From Rickettsiales bacterium (GTDB lineage Bacteria > Pseudomonadota > Alphaproteobacteria > Rickettsiales > UBA3002): 18,765 nucleotides of DNA. The stretch spans positions 1 through 18,765 of the forward strand of contig JAIXZB010000163.1 of the NCBI GenBank assembly GCA_027489915.1, written 5' to 3'. The position numbers were made by a program, and so were the translations under genes. The notes under the pieces are model-generated. The model saw nothing but the letters and a program-made list of their open reading frames with translations. It ran no database searches and was not told the origin of the DNA. This document shows, piece after piece, positions 1-7,241 of this stretch; position 1 is the stretch's first letter; each line of letters starts with the position of its first letter.

Positions 1-626
1 AACGCATCGGCGCCGAACTCGCGCGCGAATCCCATGTCGAAGCCGATGTCATCGTGCCCATTCCCGATTCCGGCGTTCCCGCCGCATTGGGCTACAGCGA
101 AACCTCAGGCATCCCCTTCGATTACGGCATCATCCGCAACCATTATGTAGGTCGCACCTTCATCGAGCCCACCCAGCAAGTGCGCAACCTCGGCGTCAAA
201 CTCAAACACAACGCCAATAGCAGCCTCATTAAAGGCAAGCGCGTGATTCTGGTCGATGATTCTATCGTGCGCGGCACCACCAGCAAAAAAATCGTCCTCA
301 TGATGCGCGAAGCGGGCGCATCCGAAGTGCATATGCGCATCGCATCGCCGCCCACCACCCATAGCTGCTATTACGGTGTCGATACACCTGAACGAAGCCA
401 GCTACTCGCTGCCAATTATAGCGTCGAAGAGATGGCAAAACTCATCGGTGTTGATTCCCTCGCCTTCGTCACCATCGATGGGCTGTATCGCGCCGTGGGC
501 GAAGCCGCACGCTACAACGAAGCCCCTCAATTTTGTGATGCCTGCTTCAGTGGCGACTACCCCGTCCCCCTCACCGATTTCGATCACGGTATCAGCGCCA
601 AACAACGCGATTTATTTGTCGCCTAA
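1..626 (+). CDS. purF: Amidophosphoribosyltransferase, C-terminal part (5' end outside window)
   Basis: This is the C-terminal portion of glutamine PRPP amidotransferase, which makes 5-phosphoribosylamine in the first committed step of purine synthesis. The reading frame is open from base 3 to the TAA at 624-626; the start lies upstream of the window. The phosphoribosyltransferase domain is clear: PDSGVPAALGY, the RNHYVGRTFIEP segment, the PRPP-binding loop VILVDDSIVRGTTS, then SPPTTHSCYYGVDTP. Cysteines in CYYGVD and in FCDACFSGDYP match the three C-terminal iron-sulfur ligands known from the Bacillus subtilis-type enzyme, so this is probably an Fe-S class PurF. The N-terminal glutaminase domain is not visible. 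Its stop overlaps the stop of the antisense gene that follows. In many alphaproteobacteria purF is followed directly by an SDR gene; here the SDR comes one gene later. Confidence 0.96.
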   Translation, partial: RIGAELARESHVEADVIVPIPDSGVPAALGYSETSGIPFDYGIIRNHYVGRTFIEPTQQVRNLGVKLKHNANSSLIKGKRVILVDDSIVRGTTSKKIVLMMREAGASEVHMRIASPPTTHSCYYGVDTPERSQLLAANYSVEEMAKLIGVDSLAFVTIDGLYRAVGEAARYNEAPQFCDACFSGDYPVPLTDFDHGISAKQRDLFVA

Positions 627-1189
627 ATCACAAGGCCAGATGCGTTATTAGCAAGAAAGTTCTCTTGATGTATATGGGTACAAACCCTTTCAGGTGAAGT
701 TCTATCTTCGCCATGAAAGACGTTAGCTGCCGCAACTGCACTAAATCGAGCATACGAATGCCTGTCACTCTCTTCCTTGCTATATGGCAACACCTTATAA
801 GGAAGTTCAGTTACATTATATTTCACGGATATAGATTCAATATAGCCCCCTTTTGAGAGCATATCTTCGTCAAAGCCCCAATGCTCAAGAAGCATTCTTT
901 GAAGCGCAATGTTGCGTACCTTACCTGAAACTGTATCGCTTTGAGTACCTCGGTCACATGCTTTCACAGCATTATATCCTTTATCTATATCCCTATCTTC
1001 ATGGTGCACTCGAAACCCATAAATTCTAGCGTATCCTATATCACTATTTACCAGCACATGCTTCACACTATCGCGCATAGATAAATTACTATTTTTATCA
1101 CACAATGTTTTGGTTAACTGCGCGTGCACATCCGCAGGCTGTGCACGGCGCAGTTCTTCCTCATCTGTGTAATGACGTAAATTATCCAT
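623..1189 (-). CDS. Hypothetical protein, AT-rich, possibly acquired
   Basis: I do not recognise this 188-residue protein. It is soluble-looking and polar, with no signal peptide or membrane segment. The C-terminal half is Tyr- and His-rich (around KVLPYSKEESDRHSYARF) and there is an ERVCTHIHQ segment near the end. I chose the ATG at 1187-1189 because AAGGA lies about 12 bases before it. An in-frame TTG at 1199-1201 would add four residues but has AAAGGA directly against it, which is no use as a ribosome binding site. The gene runs against both neighbours. Its TAG overlaps the purF TAA, and its start faces the SDR gene. Base composition is unlike the flanks: 781-840 is 30% GC by my count, while 1321-1380 in the SDR gene is 60%. 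Codon use is correspondingly different, which suggests horizontal acquisition. It is long and uninterrupted, so probably real. Confidence 0.65.
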   Translation of the reverse strand: MDNLRHYTDEEELRRAQPADVHAQLTKTLCDKNSNLSMRDSVKHVLVNSDIGYARIYGFRVHHEDRDIDKGYNAVKACDRGTQSDTVSGKVRNIALQRMLLEHWGFDEDMLSKGGYIESISVKYNVTELPYKVLPYSKEESDRHSYARFSAVAAANVFHGEDRTSPERVCTHIHQENFLANNASGLVI

Positions 1190-1195
1190 TAGCGA

Positions 1196-1211
1196 TTGCA
1201 ATCCTTTGCAA
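1196..1211. promoter_or_regulatory. Two TTGCAA palindromes one helical turn apart between divergent genes
   Basis: The 63-bp gap between the minus-strand gene (ATG at 1189) and the SDR gene (ATG at 1253) contains TTGCAA at 1196-1201 and again at 1206-1211. Each copy is its own reverse complement, and the copies start 10 bp apart, so they would lie on the same face of the helix. This geometry fits an operator for a dimeric regulator serving the divergent pair, but no regulator is known. It could be chance. Confidence 0.3.
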
Positions 1212-1252
1212 AAACTTTACCTAATGTGGGTTCAAGAGAGTATGACAATTCT

Positions 1253-1954
1253 ATGAAATCAAATTCCCGCATAGCACTCATCACTGGCGCATCCCGCGGT
1301 ATTGGCCGCGCTGTGGCTATTGCACTTGCAAGCACTGGTGTGCATGTTATCCTCACTGCCCGCACGGTCGGCGCACTCGAAGAAGTCGATGACATCATCC
1401 AAAAAAACGGCGGCACCGCAAGCCTGCTACCCATGGATATACGCCAGCACGATCAGATAGATGCACTCGGTGCCGAACTCTACAGTCGCTACAAACGCCT
1501 CGATATCCTTATCGGCAACGCTGCTATGCTCGGCAACCTCTCACCCGTCGCCCACATGGATCCCAACCAATTCGAGGATATCATCAGCGTCAACCTCACC
1601 GCCAATTACCGCCTTCTTCGCAGCATGGATCCGCTCTTACGCCTCTCGCCCGCAGGCCGTGTGCTGATGGTTACATCAGGTGCTGCACGCAATGCCTATG
1701 CTTTCTGGGGACCATATGGCGCAAGCAAAGCCGCACTCGAAACGCTCACATTAAGCTACGCCGCCGAAGTGCAAAAAACCAACATCCGCGTCAACATCAT
1801 CGACCCTGGCGCTACCGCCACCGCCATGCGCGCCAAGGCCTTCCCGGGCGAAGATCAAACCACCCTGCCCACGCCCGAATCTCTCACGCCACTATTTCTC
1901 AAACTCAGCGCCGCAAGCAGCGATGTCCCACACGGCAAACGCCACATCGCCTAA
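1253..1954 (+). CDS. Short-chain dehydrogenase/reductase (SDR) family protein
   Basis: This is a 233-residue classical SDR, an NAD(P)(H)-dependent oxidoreductase with a Rossmann fold; the substrate cannot be inferred. The cofactor motif TGASRGIG is at residues 11-18. The usual NNAG is GNAA at about 88-91, the structural Asn is N114 in ISVNLTA, and the catalytic Ser-Tyr-Lys are S142, Y155 and K159 (YGASK). NIIDPGATATAM at 181-192 matches the conserved PG motif after the active site. The start is the ATG directly before KSNSRIALITGASRG; a longer reading from TTG at 1196 adds 19 residues with no domain support. The ribosome binding site is weak (GAGAG at 1236-1240). At 233 residues it is slightly short, with a reduced C-terminal tail. 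A purF-SDR pairing is common in alphaproteobacteria, so this gene was probably once directly downstream of purF. Confidence 0.92.
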   Translation: MKSNSRIALITGASRGIGRAVAIALASTGVHVILTARTVGALEEVDDIIQKNGGTASLLPMDIRQHDQIDALGAELYSRYKRLDILIGNAAMLGNLSPVAHMDPNQFEDIISVNLTANYRLLRSMDPLLRLSPAGRVLMVTSGAARNAYAFWGPYGASKAALETLTLSYAAEVQKTNIRVNIIDPGATATAMRAKAFPGEDQTTLPTPESLTPLFLKLSAASSDVPHGKRHIA

Positions 1955-2005
1955 AATGCAACATAACCACGCCTTGCCAATCACGCGAAAATTAGGCATG
2001 ATGCA

Positions 2006-3076
2006 GTGCATAAACGAACTAGCGCGGTACTCGTGTCACAACCCCGTCCACTCATCACCTCATCATGGACGTTACCACTGCCTTACTGGATAGTGGTCTC
2101 AGGCATCGCAGCACCAGGTGCTAGCTGGATGCAGGCGGCAAAAAACGCTGGCATGTCACCTCTCGAAGGCAATCCCAATTTATACTTCCTGCAAACCGAT
2201 GCACACTGGGCGCCCGCATGGCAGCGCATCTTATCGGCGCTAGAAACCCTGCCCAATCCCGAAACGCTCAAAGCCGCTATCATCGCAAGCGAATCCGCGC
2301 CCACCAAAGATAATATCAATATCGAACTACGCCCCGTTTCCGATATCCAGCACATCGCAAACAACCTCTGGCTACTGGATGATTTGCACGAAGACAGACT
2401 GGTCTGCTTCATGCAGCGCGTGGTCGATGCCAAAGGCAACCCCGCAGGCTACGAAGCCTTCGCCCGAATCAAATCCGAAGATGGCAGCATCATCGGCGGT
2501 GGCGATATTATGCGCGCAAGCTATGCGCTTAAAGTCGAATACCATGTCGATAGACGGCTGCATAAAAAAGCCATCGAAACCTTCGCACATTCTGGGCTTG
2601 ATGGCTTTATCTTCATCAACTTCCTAACAGGTTTCATCCACCGCCCCGAGGTCTATCTGGAAGGATTAAGCCAAGCCGTTGCCATGCATTCCATCGCGCC
2701 ATGCTCCGTCGTACTCGATGTACCACTCGCCGATTACATCCGCGATATGAGTAAGCTGCGCTCTATAGCCAATTACTGCCGCGCACGTGGTTTTTCCATC
2801 GCGCTAGATGATGTAAAATCCAGCAAAGATTTAGAGCAGCTCTTGCGCGATGTGCGCCCCACCTTCATCAAGCTCGATTGGCATTTAGGCGCAGGTATGC
2901 TCGATAGTAAAATTGCAAACCCCGTCCATGAAATTGTGAACCTCGCTCATGCAGCAGGTGCCATGGTGTTGGCCGAAGGCGTCGAAAGCGCAGAACTCAT
3001 GCAAGCCTACATCGCAGCAGGCGTCGATATGCTGCAAGGCTATCACTGCGGCGCACCAGAATTCTTGCAGGCATAA
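2006..3076 (+). CDS. EAL-domain protein, partly degenerate c-di-GMP phosphodiesterase
   Basis: This 356-residue protein has an N-terminal region of about 110 residues that I cannot assign, followed by an EAL domain (about 112-356). EAL domains hydrolyse cyclic di-GMP to pGpG or, when degenerate, act as c-di-GMP sensors. The signature reads YEAFAR (E150) instead of EAL, and N205 in FINFLTGF is kept. The third metal-ligand Glu is replaced by Asp (D238 in VVLDVPLADY), and the loop-stabilising Glu of that ELTE-type motif is lost. DD is kept (D268, D269) but reads DDVKSS rather than DDFG. K289, D291, E324 (AEGVE) and Q344 (LQGY) are present. Activity may be weak or absent. The start is GTG at 2006; no convincing ribosome binding site is visible and an in-frame GTG at 2033 is an alternative. 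It lies immediately before the Tad pilus locus. Confidence 0.85.
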   Translation: MHKRTSAVLVSQPRPLITSSWTLPLPYWIVVSGIAAPGASWMQAAKNAGMSPLEGNPNLYFLQTDAHWAPAWQRILSALETLPNPETLKAAIIASESAPTKDNINIELRPVSDIQHIANNLWLLDDLHEDRLVCFMQRVVDAKGNPAGYEAFARIKSEDGSIIGGGDIMRASYALKVEYHVDRRLHKKAIETFAHSGLDGFIFINFLTGFIHRPEVYLEGLSQAVAMHSIAPCSVVLDVPLADYIRDMSKLRSIANYCRARGFSIALDDVKSSKDLEQLLRDVRPTFIKLDWHLGAGMLDSKIANPVHEIVNLAHAAGAMVLAEGVESAELMQAYIAAGVDMLQGYHCGAPEFLQA

Positions 3077-3110
3077 TAGCACATCCAGACCTGATGTATT
3101 TTGCACACTA

Positions 3111-3122
3111 TTAACTAAAATT
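3111..3122. promoter_or_regulatory. Shared Tad-region motif TTAACTAAAATT, copy 1
   Basis: The 12-mer TTAACTAAAATT lies about 125 bp before the cpaB start. An identical 12-mer is at 11503-11514 between tadD and tadE, the only other Tad intergenic regulatory region in the window. Both copies are preceded by GCANA and followed 5-7 bp later by TTAAA. This is probably a binding site for a common regulator of the pilus operons; the regulator is unknown. Confidence 0.4.
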
Positions 3123-3205
3123 GCAGCATTAAAAATGCATTTTGCGCCCGTTTCTTGCGCGTTTCATGGTGCAACTGCAGCATTTTTTTGCTATGGTGCA
3201 GCGTT
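3122..3205 (+). repeat. Three direct repeats TGCAGC(A/G)TT upstream of cpaB
   Basis: TGCAGCATT occurs at 3122-3130 and 3176-3184, and TGCAGCGTT at 3197-3205. The start-to-start distances are 54 and 21 bp, close to five and two helical turns, so the three sites would lie on one face of the DNA. An ATGGTGCA repeat (3166-3173 and 3193-3200) lies in the same stretch. This looks like a cluster of regulator binding sites in front of the cpaB operon. The first repeat overlaps the last two bases of the TTAACTAAAATT motif. Confidence 0.4.
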
Positions 3206-3210
3206 GTGAT

Positions 3211-3224
3211 GTTGTGAAAACAAC
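3211..3224 (+). promoter_or_regulatory. Small stem-loop with GAAA loop in the cpaB leader
   Basis: GTTGT (3211-3215), GAAA, ACAAC (3220-3224) forms a perfect five-pair stem closed by a GNRA-type tetraloop. It lies 10 bases before the cpaB ribosome binding site AAGGA (3235-3239). If transcribed it could influence mRNA stability or translation of cpaB. The stem is short, so this is tentative. Confidence 0.25.
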
Positions 3225-3247
3225 CGCACATAAAAAGGAACAAAAAT

Positions 3248-4159
3248 ATGCCAATGCGCTCAGTGATGATTTTAATTCTCGGTGTTGCAGTTGCACTTGG
3301 CACTGCCTACTCCCTCAAATCCCGCATGAGCGCCGCGCCCGAAAAAGGCACCCGCATTGTAGTCTCCACCGTCGATATTCCTGCAGGAAGCTTCGTGCGC
3401 AACGGCGCACACATCGCATTTGCCGATTGGCCTAAATCCAGCATCAACGATTCCATGCTCATCGAAGGCAGCTTCGATCCCGCCGCTTACGATGGCTCCG
3501 TTGCCCGCCGCGCCATCAGCAAGGGCGAACCCATCATCAAATCCATGCTCGTCAAATCAAACGAAGGCGGCTTCATGTCCGCAGTGTTGGAACCCGGCAA
3601 ACGTGCCATCTCAATTGCGGTAGATTCCACCTCAGGCAATGCAGGCTTTATCTTCCCGGGCGACCGTGTCGATTTAATCCTCACCCATGCCATCGACATC
3701 AATAACGGTGTCGAACGCGCAAGCGAAACCTTCGTTAAAAATGTCCGTGTACTCGCCATCGACCAAATGCTCGACAATCCCGAAAACAAAGCGGTGCTGG
3801 CCAAAACCGTAACGCTCGAAGTTACCCCCAAACAAGTCGAATCCATCAATGTCGCCAAAGACCTTGGCAAAATCAGCGTGTCCCTGCGCAGCTTAGCAAC
3901 ACAAAAAGAAGCCACCCAAAAAGAACCTGCCCCAGAGTCTGCAGAGCCCATGAGCCTCGATGATATGCTGCATAACGCCGTACCCGAAAACTATGATGCA
4001 CCTGTTGCATTGCCCGAAGAAAACATCACCCGCGATACCGATGTCAGCAAAGTCATAAGCCCACGAGATGGTGCAGGCAGTTCCGTGCGCGTCCTGCGCG
4101 GTGGTGCCACGCCCGAAAATATCGAGTTCAATAGAGATGGAGCACCCCGTGCGCAGTAG
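3248..4159 (+). CDS. cpaB: Flp pilus assembly protein CpaB (RcpC)
   Basis: CpaB is a periplasmic, inner-membrane-anchored protein of the Tad pilus machine, thought to work with the secretin. The 303-residue product has an N-terminal membrane segment (about residues 5-22). A SAF-type domain follows (RIVVSTVDIPAGSFVRNG, about 36-53). The RcpC/CpaB domain follows, with EPGKRAISIAVDSTSG (115-130), FPGDRVDLILT (136-146) and the TLEVTPKQVESI segment (189-200). The tail after about 215 is polar and probably disordered, a usual feature of the family. The start at 3248 has AAGGA eight bases upstream; a second ATG two codons later is possible. It is the first gene of the cpaBCDEF-tadBC operon, and its end overlaps the cpaC start. 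Confidence 0.95.
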   Translation: MPMRSVMILILGVAVALGTAYSLKSRMSAAPEKGTRIVVSTVDIPAGSFVRNGAHIAFADWPKSSINDSMLIEGSFDPAAYDGSVARRAISKGEPIIKSMLVKSNEGGFMSAVLEPGKRAISIAVDSTSGNAGFIFPGDRVDLILTHAIDINNGVERASETFVKNVRVLAIDQMLDNPENKAVLAKTVTLEVTPKQVESINVAKDLGKISVSLRSLATQKEATQKEPAPESAEPMSLDDMLHNAVPENYDAPVALPEENITRDTDVSKVISPRDGAGSSVRVLRGGATPENIEFNRDGAPRAQ

Positions 4160-5678
4160 AAAAATCATCGCATCACTGGCTGCATCACTTCTTTTTTGCT
4201 CCAGCATCACCTCCGCCATGGCCGCCCCCGTAAGTCAGGATTTCCTCACCGCTATGGGCCAAAGTGGAGGGGACGCACTCTCCGACGTCATCGATGTCGA
4301 AATCAACAAAGGCGCATCCATCCGCTTGCCCTCACCTGCCGCCTCCGTCGCCATCGCCGATCCTGCAATTGCCGATGTGCAGGTCATCTCGCCACGCATG
4401 CTCTATGTAAATGGCAAAGGCGTGGGCGAAACCAGCATCATCGCAGTCGATGGCAGCGATAACATTATTCTCGAGCGTACCGTCAACGTCACCCACAACC
4501 TAAGCCGCCTAACACGCGCCGCCGCCGATCTATCGCCCGAAAGCGCAGTCGTCGCGACCTCCACCGACAACGCCATCATATTAAAAGGCAAAGTCGATTC
4601 CCCCGTCGTTGCCGAAAAAATGCAGCGCTTGGCTACCAGCTTTCTGAAAGGTGAAAACCAAACCATCATCAACATGATGGACACCTCAGGTAGCGATCAG
4701 GTCATGCTCAAAGTGCGCATCGTCGAAGTCGCCCGCAGCGAACTTAAGCGCTTCGGCATCAATTGGGAATCCACACTCAGCGCGGGTAACTTCATATTCG
4801 GCCTCGCCCAAGGGCGCGATGTAGTGGGTGCTGCAGGCGAATTCACCCGCAGCATCGCAAGCGATAACAGCTTCAATGCCTCAAGCCGCACAGGCTCCAC
4901 CAACATCAACTCCGTGATTGATGCACTGGAAACCGATGGGCTCGTCACCGTTCTTGCCGAACCAAGCCTCACCACCCGCTCAGGAATGCCCGCCAACTTC
5001 CTAGCGGGTGGCGAATATCCCATTCCCGTTCCCGGCCAAGATGGTGCGGTCACCATCGAATACCGCCAGTTTGGTGTTAGCCTGCAATTCACCCCCGTGG
5101 TGTTATCGCACGATAAAATCAGCCTCACAGTGCTGCCCGAAGTTAGCGCCATCTCCGAACGCAACGCCATTACAGGTGGCGACTTTGGTGACATCCCCTC
5201 ACTCTCCACCCGCCGCGCTTCCACCACCGTCGATTTAGGCAGTGGCCAAACCTTCGCCGTTGCAGGGCTACTCCGCTCCGATCAATCTAGCTCATCCGAT
5301 GCCTTCCCAGGCCTGGGCGATATCCCACTTGTCGGCGCATTATTCAGAAGCAGCGAAACCCGTAACGAACAAACCGAACTGGTTATTCTCGTCACCCCTT
5401 ACATCGTCAAACCTGTGGATGATGCAAGCCAACTCGCTACCCCCACCGATGGGCTCGTCCCCGCAACCGATGGCGAGCGCATCTTGCTTGGTCGCCTACA
5501 CGGCGAAACGCCCATCATTCCCGAAAATGTGGCAGGCAATCAAGCAGCCACCTCAAGCAAAAGCAACACCGCCAAAGCAGCACCCGTCACATCCGTCACC
5601 GCCAACAACACCGCCCCTCCTCCTGCGCCATCTGCACTTAATGGCATGGGTGGTCAGGCGGGCTTTCTCATCAGGTAA
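4149..5678 (+). CDS. cpaC: Tad pilus secretin CpaC (RcpA)
   Basis: CpaC is the outer-membrane secretin through which the Flp pilus passes. With a GTG start at 4149 the product has 509 residues. I prefer it because GGAG (4139-4142) lies six bases upstream and it gives a clean signal peptide ending AMAA at residue 26. An ATG at 4137 would add four residues but has a poor ribosome binding site. After the signal peptide come the pilus secretin N-terminal domain (about 47-115), with IADPAIADVQVISPRMLYVNGKG, and a BON-like segment (about 118-170). The secretin core (about 185-420) contains VLAEPSLTTRSG, GGEYPIPVPGQ, the VPG-type central motif, and TELVILVTPYIVKP at its end. The last 90 residues are an Ala/Pro/Thr-rich tail. 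It overlaps the end of cpaB, a sign of translational coupling. Confidence 0.95.
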   Translation: MRSRKIIASLAASLLFCSSITSAMAAPVSQDFLTAMGQSGGDALSDVIDVEINKGASIRLPSPAASVAIADPAIADVQVISPRMLYVNGKGVGETSIIAVDGSDNIILERTVNVTHNLSRLTRAAADLSPESAVVATSTDNAIILKGKVDSPVVAEKMQRLATSFLKGENQTIINMMDTSGSDQVMLKVRIVEVARSELKRFGINWESTLSAGNFIFGLAQGRDVVGAAGEFTRSIASDNSFNASSRTGSTNINSVIDALETDGLVTVLAEPSLTTRSGMPANFLAGGEYPIPVPGQDGAVTIEYRQFGVSLQFTPVVLSHDKISLTVLPEVSAISERNAITGGDFGDIPSLSTRRASTTVDLGSGQTFAVAGLLRSDQSSSSDAFPGLGDIPLVGALFRSSETRNEQTELVILVTPYIVKPVDDASQLATPTDGLVPATDGERILLGRLHGETPIIPENVAGNQAATSSKSNTAKAAPVTSVTANNTAPPPAPSALNGMGGQAGFLIR

Positions 5679-5696
5679 CGCAAAAGGATTCTCACA

Positions 5697-6041
5697 ATGC
5701 GCATAACACTCTGTCTTCTCGCTACCTGCATGCTCACCGCCTGTACCGACACAACGCCCATAAACAAAACCCCGCATTACGATCAGGCATCAGGGCAAAT
5801 CATCTATCCCAAATGTCCGGATTGGAGCCAACCCTCCACTGGCAATACCGATAACAGCGTCCACAGTAATTTTGGCTGCGCAGCACATCGCAACCTCGCA
5901 GTACAACTCGAAAATCCTGCCGATTTAGCACGTGGCCATGGAGCACAAGGTGCCGATACCGAAGCCACCATCACCACTATAACCCGTTACCGCAAAGGTG
6001 AAATTCCAGAACCACTCACCCCTCAAGCCTCCAATCAATAA
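5697..6041 (+). CDS. cpaD: Short CpaD-like pilus lipoprotein
   Basis: This is a 114-residue lipoprotein between cpaC and cpaE, the usual place of cpaD. The lipobox is MLTAC, with the lipidated Cys at residue 16. The CpaD signature is recognisable: CPDWSQPS (about 40-47), then SNFGCAAHRNLAVQLENPADLARG (58-81) and a short tail with the ITRYRKGE segment. Typical CpaD proteins have roughly 200 or more residues; the N-terminal domain that normally precedes the CPDW motif is missing, so this is a minimal form. There is no frameshift or broken codon, and the ribosome binding site AAGGA is eight bases upstream, so it looks like an intact short gene rather than a pseudogene. It is probably held in the outer membrane near the CpaC secretin. 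Confidence 0.85.
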   Translation: MRITLCLLATCMLTACTDTTPINKTPHYDQASGQIIYPKCPDWSQPSTGNTDNSVHSNFGCAAHRNLAVQLENPADLARGHGAQGADTEATITTITRYRKGEIPEPLTPQASNQ

Positions 6042-6047
6042 TCGCAC

Positions 6048-7241
6048 ATGAACACAAGTAGCACTATTGGCAAAACCCATCTTCTCGCGTTTGTGCAGAA
6101 TGCACAAACAGCGAAATCCATTCGCGCAGTCGAACCAAGCAGCACCACCGAAATGGGCGATATCACCCACGCCACTACATTCCTCAAATCACATCCAAGC
6201 CCGCATATCTTAATTGTTGAAATCGAAAATGCCGATACTGCACCAGCACTGCTCGATGCCCTTGCCGATGCCGTGCATCCAAACACACGCGTCATTGTCA
6301 CAGGCAGCACCGACACGCTCAGTTTCTATAACTGGCTCATCGGCCTAGGTGTGCATGATTACCTGCTCAGCCCCATCAGCGAAACAGCACTCAGCGCAAG
6401 CCTCAAGCGCATCACCCATCCCGAGCCTGTGGTCAAAACGGCACCACCCACACACCCGCGCCACACCCTTGCCGTCATCGGCACGCGCGGCGGCGTGGGC
6501 GCAAGTACCATCGCCCTTACACTCGCGGCGATTGGTGCACGCGATTTAACCCTCCCCACCGTGCTCGTCGATCTCGATATGCATTTTGGTACCGATGCGC
6601 TAAGCCTCGATTTAGAAGCCAGCCGAGGCATGCGCGATGCGCTCGAGAAACCCGAACGTGTCGATGCCTTATTCCTGGAGCGCCTCATGCTGCGCCCATT
6701 CTCACCACTGTCCATTTTATCGTGCGAAGAACCGCTGAGTGAACATTTCACACCAGCCGCAAATGCAGGCGAAGTACTGATTACCACCCTGCGCGAAAAT
6801 TACGAACTCACCATCATCGATGTACCACGCCATCTAGATACCCTCACCCGTCAGGCACTGGGTATGGCAGATACCATCATCATCGTCTGCGAACCCACCA
6901 TCGCAGCACTGCGCGACACCTTGCGCCTGCGCGATTACTGCGCCGATATACTAAAACGAACAAAAATACACATCCTCATCAACCGCGAGGGCATGCACGC
7001 CAAATACGAAATTCCTAAAGCCGAATTCACCAAACATCTGGGCAAATCATCCACCACCCATATCAGCTTTGTGCCCGAAATTTTGCTTCGCACCTCTCAA
7101 GGCGAATTGCTGCTCGATGAACCCAAAGCCGCCGCAACAGCAATGGCACTGCGCACCTTACTACAAACCTTGCTTGGTAAAGAACTTCCCATCACCAAAA
7201 CCAATAAAAGCATAGGCAGCTTTTTTAAGGGTAAAAAATAA
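6048..7241 (+). CDS. cpaE: Pilus assembly protein CpaE/TadZ (MinD/ParA-like)
   Basis: CpaE/TadZ directs polar localisation of the Tad machine and belongs to the MinD/ParA superfamily. The 397-residue protein starts with a receiver-like domain (about 10-120) that lacks an obvious phosphorylation site. A MinD-like domain follows from about 140. The P-loop reads GTRGGVGAST (145-154). The position of the signature Lys is Arg (R147) and that of the Walker A Lys is Ala (A152). VDLDMHFG (174-181), TIIDVPRH (255-262) and VCEPTIAALRD (280-290) are the other family segments. Loss of Walker lysines is known in TadZ proteins, so ATP hydrolysis may be weak. It starts six bases after cpaD, and its stop overlaps the cpaF start by one base (TAATG). 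Confidence 0.94.
   Translation: MNTSSTIGKTHLLAFVQNAQTAKSIRAVEPSSTTEMGDITHATTFLKSHPSPHILIVEIENADTAPALLDALADAVHPNTRVIVTGSTDTLSFYNWLIGLGVHDYLLSPISETALSASLKRITHPEPVVKTAPPTHPRHTLAVIGTRGGVGASTIALTLAAIGARDLTLPTVLVDLDMHFGTDALSLDLEASRGMRDALEKPERVDALFLERLMLRPFSPLSILSCEEPLSEHFTPAANAGEVLITTLRENYELTIIDVPRHLDTLTRQALGMADTIIIVCEPTIAALRDTLRLRDYCADILKRTKIHILINREGMHAKYEIPKAEFTKHLGKSSTTHISFVPEILLRTSQGELLLDEPKAAATAMALRTLLQTLLGKELPITKTNKSIGSFFKGKK

Noticed and set aside
1196..1252. Longer SDR reading from TTG at 1196, and longer minus-strand reading from TTG at 1201
   Set aside because: Both extensions start inside the same TTGCAA palindrome and make the two divergent genes overlap. Neither has a usable ribosome binding site, and the SDR family begins near the ATG at 1253.
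1949..1997. GCCTAA ... TTAGGC inverted repeat after the SDR gene as a terminator
   Set aside because: The arms are six bases with about 37 bases between them and no T-run; the left arm includes the stop codon itself.
3111..3132. CtrA site in the cpaB upstream region
   Set aside because: The TTAA copies are 18 bp apart, not the 11 bp needed; similarly the copies at 11503, 11519 and 11532 are 16 and 13 bp apart.
4697..5227. 176-codon open frame on the minus strand
   Set aside because: It lies wholly inside cpaC, has no family signature and is Ser/Arg/Leu-rich as expected of the reverse of a GC-rich coding frame.
5242..5706. 154-codon plus-strand open frame
   Set aside because: It is an out-of-frame reading of the cpaC 3' end, rich in Pro and Ser, and overlaps the well-supported cpaD start.
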